Below, one piece after another: positions 12,961 through 26,165 of a stretch of DNA of 64,000 nt; position 1 is the first letter of the stretch, and every line of letters starts with the position of its first letter. The stretch comes from Eopsaltria australis (lineage: Eukaryota; Chordata; Aves; Passeriformes; Petroicidae). The translations under genes were made by a program, and so were the position numbers. The notes below the pieces were generated by a model. It was not told the origin of the DNA. It did no database searches and was given only the letters and a program-made list of their open reading frames with translations. The DNA is taken from the NCBI GenBank assembly GCA_034509425.1, contig JAVTVJ010000539.1, positions 62,001-126,000 of the forward strand, read 5' to 3'.

Positions 12961-15900
12961 TCCACAACTATGTTGCTTTCACTTCATAGAATGGGAGTAT
13001 TTTATTCTATTTTTGGCATGAGGACTCAGCTCTGCTTACGCAAGATGAGTCATGGGGATGTCTCCTTGATGAAACTGCCAATTTTGGAGCCTTCATTACC
13101 TTTTAATGGAATACGTAAAAGCTTGCTACTCACTACAGCATTGAGGTACATTACTCTATCCTAGGTCTTGCCCCTAATTTACCTTCAACTCTTGCCAATG
13201 CACATTTCTTCCTCTTAAAGATATTATTAGGACATACACAGTCAGTAAAAAGAGGGTTTAGAATCTGAGAGTTCAATTCCCAGATGAAGTTCTGTGAGAT
13301 TCTGTCTCCTGTGGTATCAGTTTAAGTCATACTATTTCTGCATCAGCTGAAGTCTGACGGAGTCTCAGCTGGAGAGAACTTAAACCCACTTTTTTTGTTA
13401 GGCTGGTTACTATTTATGCTACTTTATTCTTGTTCCCTGCTGAAACTTTCCCCTGCCTTACCTGCTAAAGATATGGTCTGCAGAACAATGAGTAAGAGCT
13501 GTGCAGAAGCATCTCTGTGAGTTTTGGGGGGCTACCTTTGAGTATTAAAGGAAAGGTGAAGACCTCTCTTTTCTTGCAGGTCTGCAGCGCGTTTTCCAAA
13601 CCAACATCAAAAGTATTATCCAGCTGAAAGAAGAGTCTGTCTACCATATGTGGCTGCAGTATTTGTAACATTTAATGGGATTTTAAACTAACTTAGGTGC
13701 AGTTATTTAAACCAAACCAAAACAAGCGTTTCTTAAAAGAGAGTATGTTCCAGAAATACTGTGGATGTGTGACTATACATATATATAATTTGCAGCAAGT
13801 TTATAAAAATAATTACTTAATGGATGTACAGAACAAAACTAGCAATCCTTGAAATATATTAGGGTATTATGGCTGCTAGACATCTGCAATAACCATTATC
13901 TTTGTTAGAAAGATATTGAACATCAACATGCAGAAAGCCATAGAGAAAGAAGAAGATGGACATTTTGAGGTGAAAACATATCACTTGGGGTCAAGATTTT
14001 GTTAAATTTGGTAGATGCATGTTGGACTTTACAGGAAGGTCTACCAGAATCATCACACTCCAGCATTAAAGGGCTGAAAAGCAATCTACACTTCCAAATA
14101 TGATTAATGGAACAATTAACCTGATAATGCAGTATGCTTTTTAAAAAAATGTTTGTATTAGTTGCATTTTTAAGCTGGGGAGGCTTGACACTAGTCCATG
14201 CAGAAGCTGTGTTTCCTTTCTTGTTCTGTTTGCTTCTGGTTTAGGGGACAATGCCCTAAAGCACAGAAAAAGAGACATATTAAATAAAGTTGCAGCAAAG
14301 CTCTGTTTCTTCATTGATTTAAGACCCTTAGCATCTTGTATCTCAATAAATTTTAATACTTACACATTTTAACTTCTGATCAGGATGTTGCAGTTAGTGA
14401 CTATGAAAAGGACAGCCTGTTCAGCATGCATCTAGCTTCAGATTGATCAGCTTTAATAAAAGCTAGCCTTGAAAATGCTCCTGATACAAACAGCAAACGA
14501 GAATCCTAGGAGTTAACTGCAATTGCCACTCCTGACTTCGGATGAAGGCAAAGGGCACCAAACAAAGCTGATTTTGACCTCTAATGTTCTGCACAACTTC
14601 AACAGCACTGTGCAAGGTTCATTCGTTACCTTGATGATCACTCAGTATTTACTATACCCATCAGTGCAAAATACCTTTAGATACTACTGAAAGACTGTAA
14701 CAGTGAGTTTAAGCATTACTTTGTAAGAATATAGAGCCCAGGAAGCGAGTGACAGATCAGAGAAGGAATAGAACAGCAGAGAAACTGGGTCCAGACACTC
14801 AAAAATTCTGAGATATGGAACTCAGGCCTCCAAAGATTGAATTTGCCTTTACTGCAGTTACCCTTGGCAACTGCAGTGTGACTGTGCAGCTCCATCTGGC
14901 CCTAGTGAGAGCAACTCCACTGCAATGTCCCATTGCTGTCTGGCTTGGGTGTTACTGTAAAGTGTAACATGAGTTACCGGGTCCCAAATGTCCTTCTGCA
15001 GCATTAAAATCTCAGATATTTTTTAAATATGCTAAGAACATATCAACATAGAGAAACTGTCAGGATACTACCAGAACAAATACTAAAACGGCACCTAAAA
15101 CCAAACCCACATCTTTGGGACACAAAAACTAACCCAGATATCTACCATATAACAGATTAGTGGAGTTTGCATCTTAATTAACTGTGAATGTCTTGACAAG
15201 GAGGCACCATCAACAAAATGTTTTTTCTTAACAGCTGCAACTAATCTGGACAAAAATGTGCCAGCTCATACTGGCCATTATTGGTGGTAAAGCTGTGGGC
15301 AGGTCTGCACTTACTCCATTTTCTTGCTTTTGTATATCAAAATTACATTAGCTTCTATTAAAAATACCAAGAATTCAACTTAGGAAAACTGCCTCAGAAA
15401 GAGATCATTTTGGCCATGGTCCCCTTCCTCATTAAAGGATAAATCCCACCACAACACAAAGTGGTGCAGCAGCTGGAACTCACAGCCAGGAGCAGAATCT
15501 AGCAACATGCAGCCCAGGCAAACTGTTGTCCTCCTCATCTAAATCCAGAGTCAGCTTCAAGGATGTTGACTGCTGTTCAGCTGAGTTTTCAGACAGTCAG
15601 CCATTTTAAAGACATATTAAAATGTGACCTGGGCATGTAGGTAAGCCATCTGCAGTCTGTAGGTGTAGGGCATTTTGCTTTACAGCTGCAGAGGGACCTT
15701 GTACTTACACTGGTGTGATACAGCTGCCAAGGATGTCTTGCTCAAAGGAGATCTGATGTCATCACCTCCTCTCTGAAGGATGAATGACCAAATATCAACT
15801 CACCTATTCCACAGTTATTCTTTCTTAATGGCTCCATATGGAAATATGCCATCCATCACAGTAGCCAGTGCTTGAAGTACAAATGTAATTCATTTACAAA

Positions 15901-18900
15901 ATATAATACAACACCACAACAGCAGATATTCTTTCCATATCTACTCACTCACATTTAAAATGTAAGATAGAACAGACTTTTCAAATTCTGGAGTAACACA
16001 CTCAAAATATAGTGCAATAGAGGAAAACTGAACACTCAAAGGATACAAGGTATAACAGCAAGATGTGAAAAAGCATCACTTACTAGTCCTCAATGTTTTT
16101 CAGAAGATACATATTTTAATTTTTCCTTGAAAAGAAACAGATGAAATCTTTCTTCTAAAGAGAGAGCAAAAAACCCAGAATACTTATCAAGACTCCCTGT
16201 CTGCATAATATTATCTATATACCATGCTCTCCTTGATATTCCATGTGATAAAATTACTCAACTGACTTGTTTTGAATTATTTAGTCTCTTTAAAAAACAA
16301 GTAAAAATTTAGTTTCTGGTAACAGGTGCTGATACTGTCCAGTGATCTGAAGAAACCTAGACACAGTCTTTAATTACACAGCATTATGTCTTCATCATAA
16401 GGCAATTCCTGTGATCAAAGTCCGTCATTGCCATCCTCAAGTGGCACAAAACAATCTGTAAGGGGGATGGACATTACTCATGTTCAATTTCAAAGAGACT
16501 GACTTCTTAATGAGATTTTAGTGCCACCTATTAGTTAATTTCAAACTCCCTGATCCAGTTCATGATCATAAAAGAAAAACCAGAGAAAGGAGAGTGGTCC
16601 TTCTGTTACTAGATGAATGGCTATTTTAAAAAAGTTTTAAGGTAGGAACCAGCTTCTGGAGTTGTAAGTATTACAAAGATCATCCAAGTTGGACATATTT
16701 TATTGTTTCTGTTTGTTATGGATGATACACGAATAATCAAATTTAAGTTTAGGTACTTGCAGACTTTATTTTTTTAAAACAGGTAGGGAGATGACTGGAT
16801 GTCAAGAACCATTCATTGCTCTGGTACTGTCAGGGATATGAAGTTTCACAAAGTACATTTCCTTCTTGCAAGATACTTCTTAGGATTATATTCACTGAGT
16901 GATTAAATTAAATAAATGTGAAAACTATTGCAGAATTTAATTAGCAGCTTGACGTTCTTAACACAAGCTGTTCACTTACATGCAGCGTCTGTTTATTTGG
17001 AAAGGAACATTTTATCAGGGATTTTGACTAATACAGATGTAAGTAGCTGTGAGATAATCACACCTCCACTTGTATTCTTATGTCTGTCCCATTCCTCTGA
17101 AAACAGATTTTATCAGACCCACAGTGGTCTTTAAATAAGACTTCTGTTAGAGAGATCTTGTCTGATGCTAAGTTTATGCAGCTTAACCAAAACAGAGATA
17201 AATGTGCAGGTGTCTATATGATCATGACATCAGTATCAGAACAGAAAAGCTCAATTTTCTAACAAAATCAGGAATTAGTAGCAGTACTTCCTTTCTCTTT
17301 CTTTCTCCACATACAATCTCTTTAAACTGGAGGTTGAAACATTATTAGCAACATCAATTTCCCTGTTAGGGTCCAGGAGGGTGAAACTAGCATGCTAGTA
17401 ATCTTTACATCATTAACCTATACTGCTTTTTAACTCTACAGATGAAACTATAAGAGCAATAATGGCATAAGAAGCATTTTCTCTGCCTGCACATCAGTAG
17501 CAATGATACACCTTTGCTAAGCATACCATGTTTATTAGGGTTTTCTACATACACAGAAATGGATCCCAGTAATGCCGTGTCCAAAATCCTGAGAGAGCTC
17601 TGCATGACCCATTTTCTCACTAAAAGCATTAAAAAAATAGCTTTTGATTTTGCTCATTTAAAATGCACATCCCATATAAATGATACTTTCACAGAAGAGC
17701 CAACTAAATTGCCTATACCGTTGCCTCAGTTTCCTCATCTGTGAAAAGAGATAAAAACCTTTTAGACACTGTCACAGGAGGCACTATAAAAGTGCTATTG
17801 CTCTGCGAAAGAGTATTTGTTCAATTAAATCTCCCAGTCTCATTTGATGCCATTTTGTCTGCATGTTTCTCCTCACTTTTTAAAAACACCCTTTACAAAA
17901 ATGATTGGACATGGTTTCTAGAACTTTGCATCCACAAATATTCACAAAGACAGTGGAAAATGCAGGGAGCTCCTTCATGTAAAACAAAACATGAGTGAAC
18001 TTAAGACTCACCAGACCCTATGTTACACTTTCCTCTCAAAACAAGAGGAAAAGCAGCTGAGTTCTACTTTTCAGGTCTTGCTGCACCAGCCTTCAAAACA
18101 TGTAACTACCATATGTCTGTATGTACTGGAGAAAATAATCTTAATTTATCAAAATAAGCCTGACATTTTAAAGTAAAAAAAACCCACTGCATTTAGGATG
18201 CCAAAAAATCCAAACTATAAAAGACAATTTTAGCTACCTTACAAAGTAAAACTACAACTGCACTGTAAGCACCTCCTAACATTGACACGCAGCACCTTCA
18301 CAGAACTTAGTCAAGAAGTCATATAGAGAATTTCAAGATCCTTCCGTACACTCAGAGAATGGTAAACCTGCTCAGGAATAAAAGTGGCTTATAAGTGAAT
18401 GATCTGTTATCCCTGATGTGCTTCAGATAAAAAATAACAGATGGTTCTTTCATTACTGATCTTTGTGCTCATCAATGCCTGAGCACAAAACTCTTCCGTC
18501 AAAGAAAATAAGACTGACCTTACTCTAAGAAGTACCCAAACATCAACTGGCAAGCAACTGTGGCTGACTCATCTTCTAACTGGAGGAAGGAAAAGTGACA
18601 TGATTGCACCCAAAAGAAGTGATGACTTGTTGTCCAAGACCAGTGCAAATTGCATCCAAACACACCAGAAAAAAATCAAAGAGGAAACCACTCTCTTGAG
18701 AGAGGGTTTTTTCTGTTATTCCTCAATACCAAAACATCCAGAGTATTTACTACTTCAGGTCCCATTGGATTTATATTATAAACCATTGTGTACTATCAAA
18801 TTTCTGTGAAATCCTAAATTTTTAGTCAAACCTTATGCTTAAGTGGACAGTTTGCTCTTATAAGCAGTTTGAAAGTACAACTTTTACCATCTGAGAAAGA

Positions 18901-19776
18901 ATTATTAGATTTTTAGCCTTGAAATGAAAAATATAACAATTTAAGAAGATTCATTGCTATGAGGCTATGACAATGTATCTTCTAATGAGAAATTCAGACT
19001 GAAGAAATGGTATAATAAGCAGATGAGTGTCAGATACAGGAATGACTAGGTGAGATAACTTATTTTAAGTAAGTCAAAGGTAAGCATAATCAGAATGACT
19101 CATTTCAAGCTTAAGTACAGACCTATATGCATCCCAGCTAGCAGCTGTTGTCTGCTTAATATAGCAGCTAACAAAAAAACTTGAAAGCTTTTAGTGACAC
19201 AAAACTTGCTAGTTTTTAGTGAGACAATGATTTCCTGTGGATTCAATCATTTTTATTCAATTTATTTTGTATTTGTTGATATACTACAATAAGCCAAGCA
19301 ATAAACTCCATATCACTTTCTCCATAACACATTTTTATTTTGCTGGATAAAACTCTAAATGTATCAAAAACACACTTTATATTAGTACAAAAAAATTAAT
19401 TGCTTTGTAACACGTGCTGGATCCTCTGATAAAACTTACAAGTATGCTAAGTCATGTTCTCTCTTTACAGAGTAGCTATGGCAAAATGTTTCTTATTGTA
19501 GAGCACAGAGATCTGTTCTGGAGTATCCATAATCTTTCAAACTTTTTTCCTCCTTTTTCTTAATTCAAAAGAAGCATTTACCAAAGTCTCTAAATGGTAG
19601 AAAATCTGGATCTCAGAGGAGCCTAGAAAAGACTGTATCAGATGATACTAGGATGTTTTGCATTTGCAAACTTCACACCACTGCAGTAAAAACGTCTATT
19701 TCTTCCTTGCTTTTTGATTATGATTCATGTCTGAACAAAAAGCCCAAGGAAAAGACCATGTCTTCACTGTCTCTTT

Positions 19777-19856
19777 AAAAACATACAAACAAGCAAACAA
19801 AAACAAAACAAACAAAAACCAAACAAATAAACAAGCAACAAAAACCAAACCAACAA
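19777..19856. repeat. Degenerate (CAAA/CAAAC)n tract
   Basis: About 80 bp of irregular CAAA, CAAACA and CAAAAAC units with no G except in a few AAGC steps. Confidence 0.9.
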
Positions 19857-21722
19857 GATTTAAAAATTATGGATAAAAAGCCCAAAAGGTTCTTCTGTAG
19901 TTCTCATGAGCTACAAGGAGGCTCAAGATGGGTTTTCTTAGTTGTGTAAGCAATTAAAATTGCTTATCTTGCAGATATACCTTGCGGCATTCCCTAGTGT
20001 TTTCACAGTATCACCACATTATGCTACATAATGAGGAATTTCTTTAGTATTACTTCTGTCTATGTTTTTCCTTGCTGAAAGTGGTAGAAGACTCATTTTA
20101 GAGGTACAGTGGATGGCATCCCAGTATTAGTGCGAATAGAATTTCAAGCCGAATGACTGACATCCCACTAATTTTCCAAGTGGGAAATGGGGGGAAAAGA
20201 TGGATGATTTGGTTTTGCTCTTGGAAATAAAAGTCAGCAGCATACCATTAATAGATTCTGATATTAAGTGTTGAATAGAAGTTTTTCCCATTAGCTGGGC
20301 TTCTTTGTTACCTATGTCTGAATAAAGCAGATAGAGGTAGCTCATGGCAGATTTCAAAGTACTTCATTTGGGCAATTTAAATAATTCTATACTCAAAATA
20401 ACACTACAGCCCTTCAAAACACCCAGGTTCCAACAATCAAACATGTTTCCAAGTACTGGAATACACTGACCTAAATATGGGAATGCAAAGGTGACAAATA
20501 TACACATTGACTTCATGACTTTTGCAGGTTAATCCAAAGCCATCATGTAAAAAAAACCTAAAATGGGTTAGTCTCTTTTTATGTCTCTCTTTCTGTAAGT
20601 CTGCAGAAGATAAGTGCAGAAATTACAGGATGGCAGATATTGAAAGACATCTACATGACACCCTATTTTAGCAGCTATTATGTTTTAGGAAAGCAGAGAT
20701 GACACAGTCATTACTTGTCTGCATGTACTGAGAAACAAATCAGCAGCAAGGAAAAGAAAATACAGTAAAACACTGTGTCACAAAAGTGGTGTTTCCAGCA
20801 TGTCACGAGATGATTTAAACTCAGGGCTGCCTGCTCTTAGTTGAATAAATTGTTCACAGTTTTCCTCAGTTACTAACCAGCAAGGTTTTACTGAAGCAAA
20901 TTGACCTGTTTCCTGTATAAAGGTTGAAAAAAGGCATTAATCTACAAAGACAAAAACAAATGCTTTACTACCACTTTAATTCAAAGGACTTCATTAAGAA
21001 GTAACATTTACATAATTTTCGAAGTATCATCTTCATTTTCCCCTGTCTTGAATTCAATAGCACTAGTTGACTTGAGGAATGAAGCTAGTTTTTTTGTCTG
21101 ATGATTACCTTAACATGTTCTTATTAGCATCAAACCAAATATAGTTAAAATACATTACCTTTACCCATGCTGCACCCTTTTCCAGGTAGAAAACTCAAAA
21201 AAGGTATTATGGTGTCCTTAAGAAATAAAATCTAAGAGCCTCATACAGCCCCTCCTTCTCTCAAAGGCTCTTTAAGCAAAGTAACTCACAACATATCAGA
21301 CCATACCCATTTTCACACAACTGTAGTCCCACATGAGAGTTCAGCTCATAGAGGGAAAAATACATCTAAAATACAACTCACAAAATTAAATTCCTGAAAT
21401 TTTCTGATCATACCTTTTATATTCAATAAAAGAAGTTAAAATTTTAAGAAGCTGACAGTTCTCGTGAAAGTGAAGTTTACCTAATAGTTTTATTTCTAAG
21501 AAAAATAAAAAAACTTAAACAGAAATGGAGTTTTATCACCATGTCAACTGTGCTTGATAAATCCCATCTACCAGTTTGACTGAAGATGATCTGCGAATTA
21601 ATTTCCAGAGAAGATCACTAACACTGCACTAAGTGAAAAAAAACCCAGAATCCCCCCCACACAAAAATCCAGTTTACAACCTGTATCCAAATGCTGAGGG
21701 GAAAAGAGAAATAAAACAACTA

Positions 21723-21780
21723 TCTTTAAGACAGTTATTTGTATAAAACTGTCTTGAAGACAGTTGTTTGTATCTGTAAA
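21723..21780. repeat. 29-bp tandem duplication with nested inverted repeat
   Basis: TCTTTAAGACAGTTATTTGT at 21723 recurs at 21752 with two changes (29-bp offset). AAGACAGTT at 21728-21736 is also exactly complementary to AACTGTCTT at 21747-21755, giving a 9-bp stem with a 10-nt loop. Confidence 0.9.
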
Positions 21781-24266
21781 AGAGACACATCCCAAGCTCT
21801 ATAATTATCATGTATTCTATCAAGTAAGGAACACAAACTGTATTATTGTAAAGTGGAAAACCTGTATGGGTCAGCATCTTCTAACTTACCCTCTGGCAAC
21901 GGTTTTAACTAAGATGAAACACAAGTCAGAATCCTAGAAAATAAGAAGGGAAAACAACCTCTTGTGACCTTGATTTATATGCAGGTTAAAATTTAATAGT
22001 GTGGAAGAGTAAGACTTCACCAGTAACTAGAAGTCATCACTAACCAGTAAGGGATTGACATGCAATCCGTGCAGTTCTTGCTATAAAAATAATTTCAAAA
22101 TGAAGCTGCATTGAGAAATCTAAAATGAGGACCAACACGGGAAAAATCCTTTCAAGAAATTAATAGATAAGAGCTTAGGAAGACTACAAAAGCCATTGTA
22201 AAGGGATATTGTTTTAAACTGCATATCTCTTATAGGTGAGATATGAGATGGTTGGAGAAACGTTTTAATTATACATACAGTAGGTTTCACAGACTCAAAA
22301 ATAAAAACAAAAAAAAGGTTACACATTTTTAAGTCTAGAACGAATGCTAAATTATTCCAAAATGTGGACTTTCTGGCATTCCCCAAAATCTGTGCTTTAA
22401 TTTAAAAAAGAATCTCAGAAATTATTTGAAGACAATGTTCTATTTTGATACCAGTTGACACAGAGAACCAGAGAGGGAAGGGAATGGCATCTTTAAGATG
22501 TCAGTTTTCCAGGGATTTTGCTTTTGGCTAGTTGCACAGATTTCAAAGTTCATTCTTTCTCTTTTTCTGCTTCTTTTTATTTTTTTTCTTAAAATAAGCA
22601 CGGTTTTTAAAAGCTTATTTCTTAAAAAAAAATAATAATAAAAAAATTAAATTTAAAGACCTATGAAGAGGACACAAAAAGAAAAGCTCTCAAGATGAGT
22701 GGCATAATCATAACACATCAAAATTAGAAGGCAGTTGAATCAACTTCACATATTTGGCCCAGATCATTACCAAAAATTAATTTTTCCAGTACTGTGAGGC
22801 ATGTATCAGAGTTTTGCAATTTCCTTTTCACTGGCATGGATAATCCCCAGGAAGCTTCTGCTGAACACATGCTTATTCCAGAAGCTGCAGCAGTTAAATA
22901 ACAAACTAAGACAGCTGGGTTCAATTTAGGTTGCGGATTACTCATACACTCAAAAAGATAACCACTGTCAGGCTGGGGAAAGCCAGAACTGCTGCCATTA
23001 CTGAACTCTGTTGCTATGTCCAGCTTTTTTTCTATTTAGAACATTCAGGAAATCTTTCTATAAGATTACTATTTTCCTGTGGAAAAAATAAAAATACATT
23101 AATTTCCTAAACAATGACAATTCTTTATCAAAAATAATTACTATTCTTAACGCCCCAGATCAATATAAATTAAGCAGATTAAAAGCACAGAAATTTGATA
23201 TTTTCAACTTTTGTAGAGCGTACCTTGTCTATATTTTACTTTGTAACTGATTTGCCATTTCCCATCTAAAATCTTTGTACATCAGAGATAGATTTCATGA
23301 AGGAACTATTGTTATAGACAATGGTATAATTTTTTCTCTTATTTAGCTCAAAAATGCATTCTGGTAGGAAACAGAAGGTTTACTTGAGAGTGGGTACAGC
23401 ATCCAAATCTATGTACTTCCATTTTCCAGCTCTCTCAATTTTAATGTCTGCCTAGATCTTTCCTATCAGAATTCTCAAGCGCTTATACACAGACTTGCAC
23501 AAAAGCACTAGAAGATTCACTGCCATATTTTCAGTGGGATATTTGAAAAAATCTTTGTTCAAAGTACAAGTCCTAGAGTTTCATTATGATTCCATCATCT
23601 ACTTTTTATGACAACCTTCTGATTTCTGATCTTAGTGAGATTTTTTCTTTTTCACCATCTGAATACAGTAAGCAAGACACCAGATTCTGCTGAAATAGTT
23701 AAAGACAGCTTATGGTAAACCATGTTCATTGATTACTCGTATTTGACTCAAAATATTTTCCACACGGCAATCTTTACTAAACATTTTAGTCTACCAAGAG
23801 TCCACTTTGGTGTGTACGCTTCATCCTATCACAGGTAACTCCTCAAAATATTTTGGTACGGCTGAGAAAGGAAAAGTACCAATACTATTGCAAGACCAGC
23901 CAACCACTTTATTACAGTTTGATTTATTTGTAGAAGATATTTACAAATGTTGAAGTGACTGAATAAAACTATTCCATGGCTAAAGCAACAGTTCCACTCA
24001 AAAATATGGCTCCTGTAACTTGATCAAAGCCTTTCTTATATGGACAGAACTTTTTCGTGACATCTTGAGCTTCTCCTTTGACTTTTCACATCTTCACTAC
24101 TTACTCATCTTTATTTTTTCATGCAATCATGACTGTTACTTTTGGAATATCTTATTTGTAAATCTTGTATCTATGCTTGCACACTGATAACTTGCATTCA
24201 AAGCATCAATTAATAAGCCAATACCTTAAGAATCAGAGTGCAGAGTCCATGACAAGGTAGAATGTC

Positions 24267-24347
24267 ACTTCAGTGAAGTTGCAGCTTGCAAAGTTTCCGT
24301 ACGTGCAGAAACGGAAACCAATAGTCTTTCTTGTATTAATTGGTTTC
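24267..24347. repeat. Cluster of interlocking inverted repeats
   Basis: Three short stems occur within 81 bp: ACTTCA/TGAAGT around 24267-24279; GTTTCCGT (24293-24300) with ACGGAAAC (24311-24318); and GAAACCAAT (24314-24322) with ATTGGTTTC (24339-24347). The last two share the ACGGAAACCAAT segment, so they cannot form together. Confidence 0.8.
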
Positions 24348-25050
24348 TGGGTCTGAATCTGAGAATCATTTAAATTACACAATGATAATAACTTTTTATC
24401 ACAAATTCTTACTTTTCATGTTTAAGTTTAGTGGCATTTCCCTGGAAACACAATGATTTTAACAGCATCTGCATAACAGAAGCTTTTCAACACAGGAACA
24501 TTCTCTTTCAGACAGAAAGTAGTATATTTATGATAGAAATAAGCACTTAAAATCACACCAGAGAAAGCTCACAGGTAAGCCTTCAAAGGTAAGCAATTCA
24601 CTTCCATTTAAATATTGTAGTTTCCCAATGCACAGTAAGCATTACAGCTAACAAAACTAGATGAAAAGAATTTCTACAAGATCTGAAAGCTTTTGAAACA
24701 TTATTCACCCTCTATATGTAGCTGCAGGAAGGGCCACTGCTCTGTCATTGCTAATGGCTGCAGTGGAAATAATGCTGGAAGAAAGAAATGTTTGCCTTTT
24801 TGAATGTCATGCAGTTGGTCTTCAGCTTAAACACATGTGTACACACTGATAACTTGCCGACTATTGGTTATTGGTTTTATTACAGTAGCAGTTTCTCAAA
24901 ATTTTTGATCTTTCACAGTAGTCACATTGGTATTGTGATTTGTGGCTGAAGCCTCATTTTCTAGTAATTAGGAACCAGGAGAAATTACTCCAGCAAATGG
25001 CAGGACCCAACATATTTAAAAAGACATTGTCAAGGTTGATACTTGTATTG

Positions 25051-26165
25051 TCACAGAATCAATTAGTCTGGAAAAAAACTTCGGAGATCATTGAGTCCAA
25101 CCTGTGATTGAACACCACTATTGTTAGCTGTACCATGGCACTGAGTGCCACATCCAGTCTTTCCTCAAACTACTCCAGGGATAGTGACTCCACCACCTCC
25201 CTGGGCAGCCTATTCCAATGTCTAATCACCCTTTCTGTAAAGAAATTCTTCCTGATGCCCTACCTAAACTTCCCCTGGTTTACCTTAGGACTATATTCTC
25301 TCATCCTGTCACTAATTGCCTGGAAGAAGAGGTTGACCCCCACTCAGGTAGTAGTTAGAGGGATAAGGTCACCCCTGAGTCTCCTCCAGGCTAAACAACC
25401 CCAGTTGCCTCAGACACTCTCATAGGACTTGTACTCCTAACCAGCTCCATTTCCCTTCTTGAATACACTCCTGCATCTTAGTGTCCTTCCAGAATTGAGG
25501 GAAGCAGAATTGAACTCAGGATTTAAAGTGTGGCCTCATCAGTGCCACACATGGAGCGACAATCCCTGCCCTGGTCCTGCTGACCACTCTGCTGCTAATA
25601 GAAGGCCAGGATGCCATCGGCCTTGGCCACTTGGGCACACACTGGTTCATGTTCAGCCACTGTCACCAGCACACCCAGGTCCTTTTCTGCTGGGCAACTT
25701 TCCAGCCACTCTGCCCCCAGACTGTGGCACGGCTTGGGGTTGTTGTGACCCAAGGGCAGGACTCAGCACTTGGCCTTGTTGAATGTCATATGTCTCCAGC
25801 ATGAACAGATCCCCTTGCAGAGCCTTCCAGCCCTCCAGCAGATCAACACTTCTACCCAACTTGGTGTCATCTGCAACTTTACTAAGGGCACACTCGCTCC
25901 CCTCATCCAGATCATCAATGAAGATATTAAACAGGACTGGGCCCAACACTGATCCCTGAGGGAGGCCCCCAGTGCCTGGATGCCAAGTGAATGCAGCAGC
26001 ATTCACCACCACTCTCTAGGCCTGGCCATCTTGTGTTAAGCCATCTTAACACAACGAAGGCTGCACCTGTCCTTTTCCAGGACAGTGCTGTGGGAGATGG
26101 TGTCAAAGACATTGCTGAAGTCCAGGCAGACAACAGCCACAGCCTCTTCCTCATTGTCATTACAG
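25051..26165 (-). mobile_element. CR1 LINE fragment with reverse-transcriptase remnant
   Basis: A 1.1-kb 5'-truncated CR1 copy, the most complete in the window. The 3' tail region starts at 25051 (CACAGAATCA). A minus-strand frame at 25653-26012 encodes part of the reverse transcriptase with [20 protein letters not shown] and then VADDTKLG, the catalytic A-D-D box of the non-LTR RT family. The frame is then interrupted, so no full enzyme is encoded. The right end near 26165 is judged from loss of CR1 similarity. Confidence 0.93.
26031..26054. repeat. Perfect 10-bp hairpin in CR1
   Basis: TTGTGTTAAG, a CCAT loop, then CTTAACACAA: a perfect 10-bp stem with a 4-nt loop. It falls where other CR1 copies have unrelated sequence, so it appears to have arisen after insertion. 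Confidence 0.9.

Larger units (their letters stand above)
8461..25050. other. Long repeat-poor intronic stretch
   Basis: About 16.6 kb without a recognised interspersed element. It contains the low-complexity tracts at 9.0, 10.8, 12.0, 12.9 and 19.8 kb, the p53-like palindrome at 11.8 kb, the 29-bp duplication at 21.7 kb and the inverted-repeat cluster at 24.3 kb. The patch at 9.95-10.36 kb is less AT-rich and open on both strands for up to 111 codons, but resembles no protein I know. Confidence 0.6.

Noticed and set aside
25108..25782. Two plus-strand frames of 105-107 codons
   Set aside because: Antisense strand of the CR1 copy at 25051-26165.
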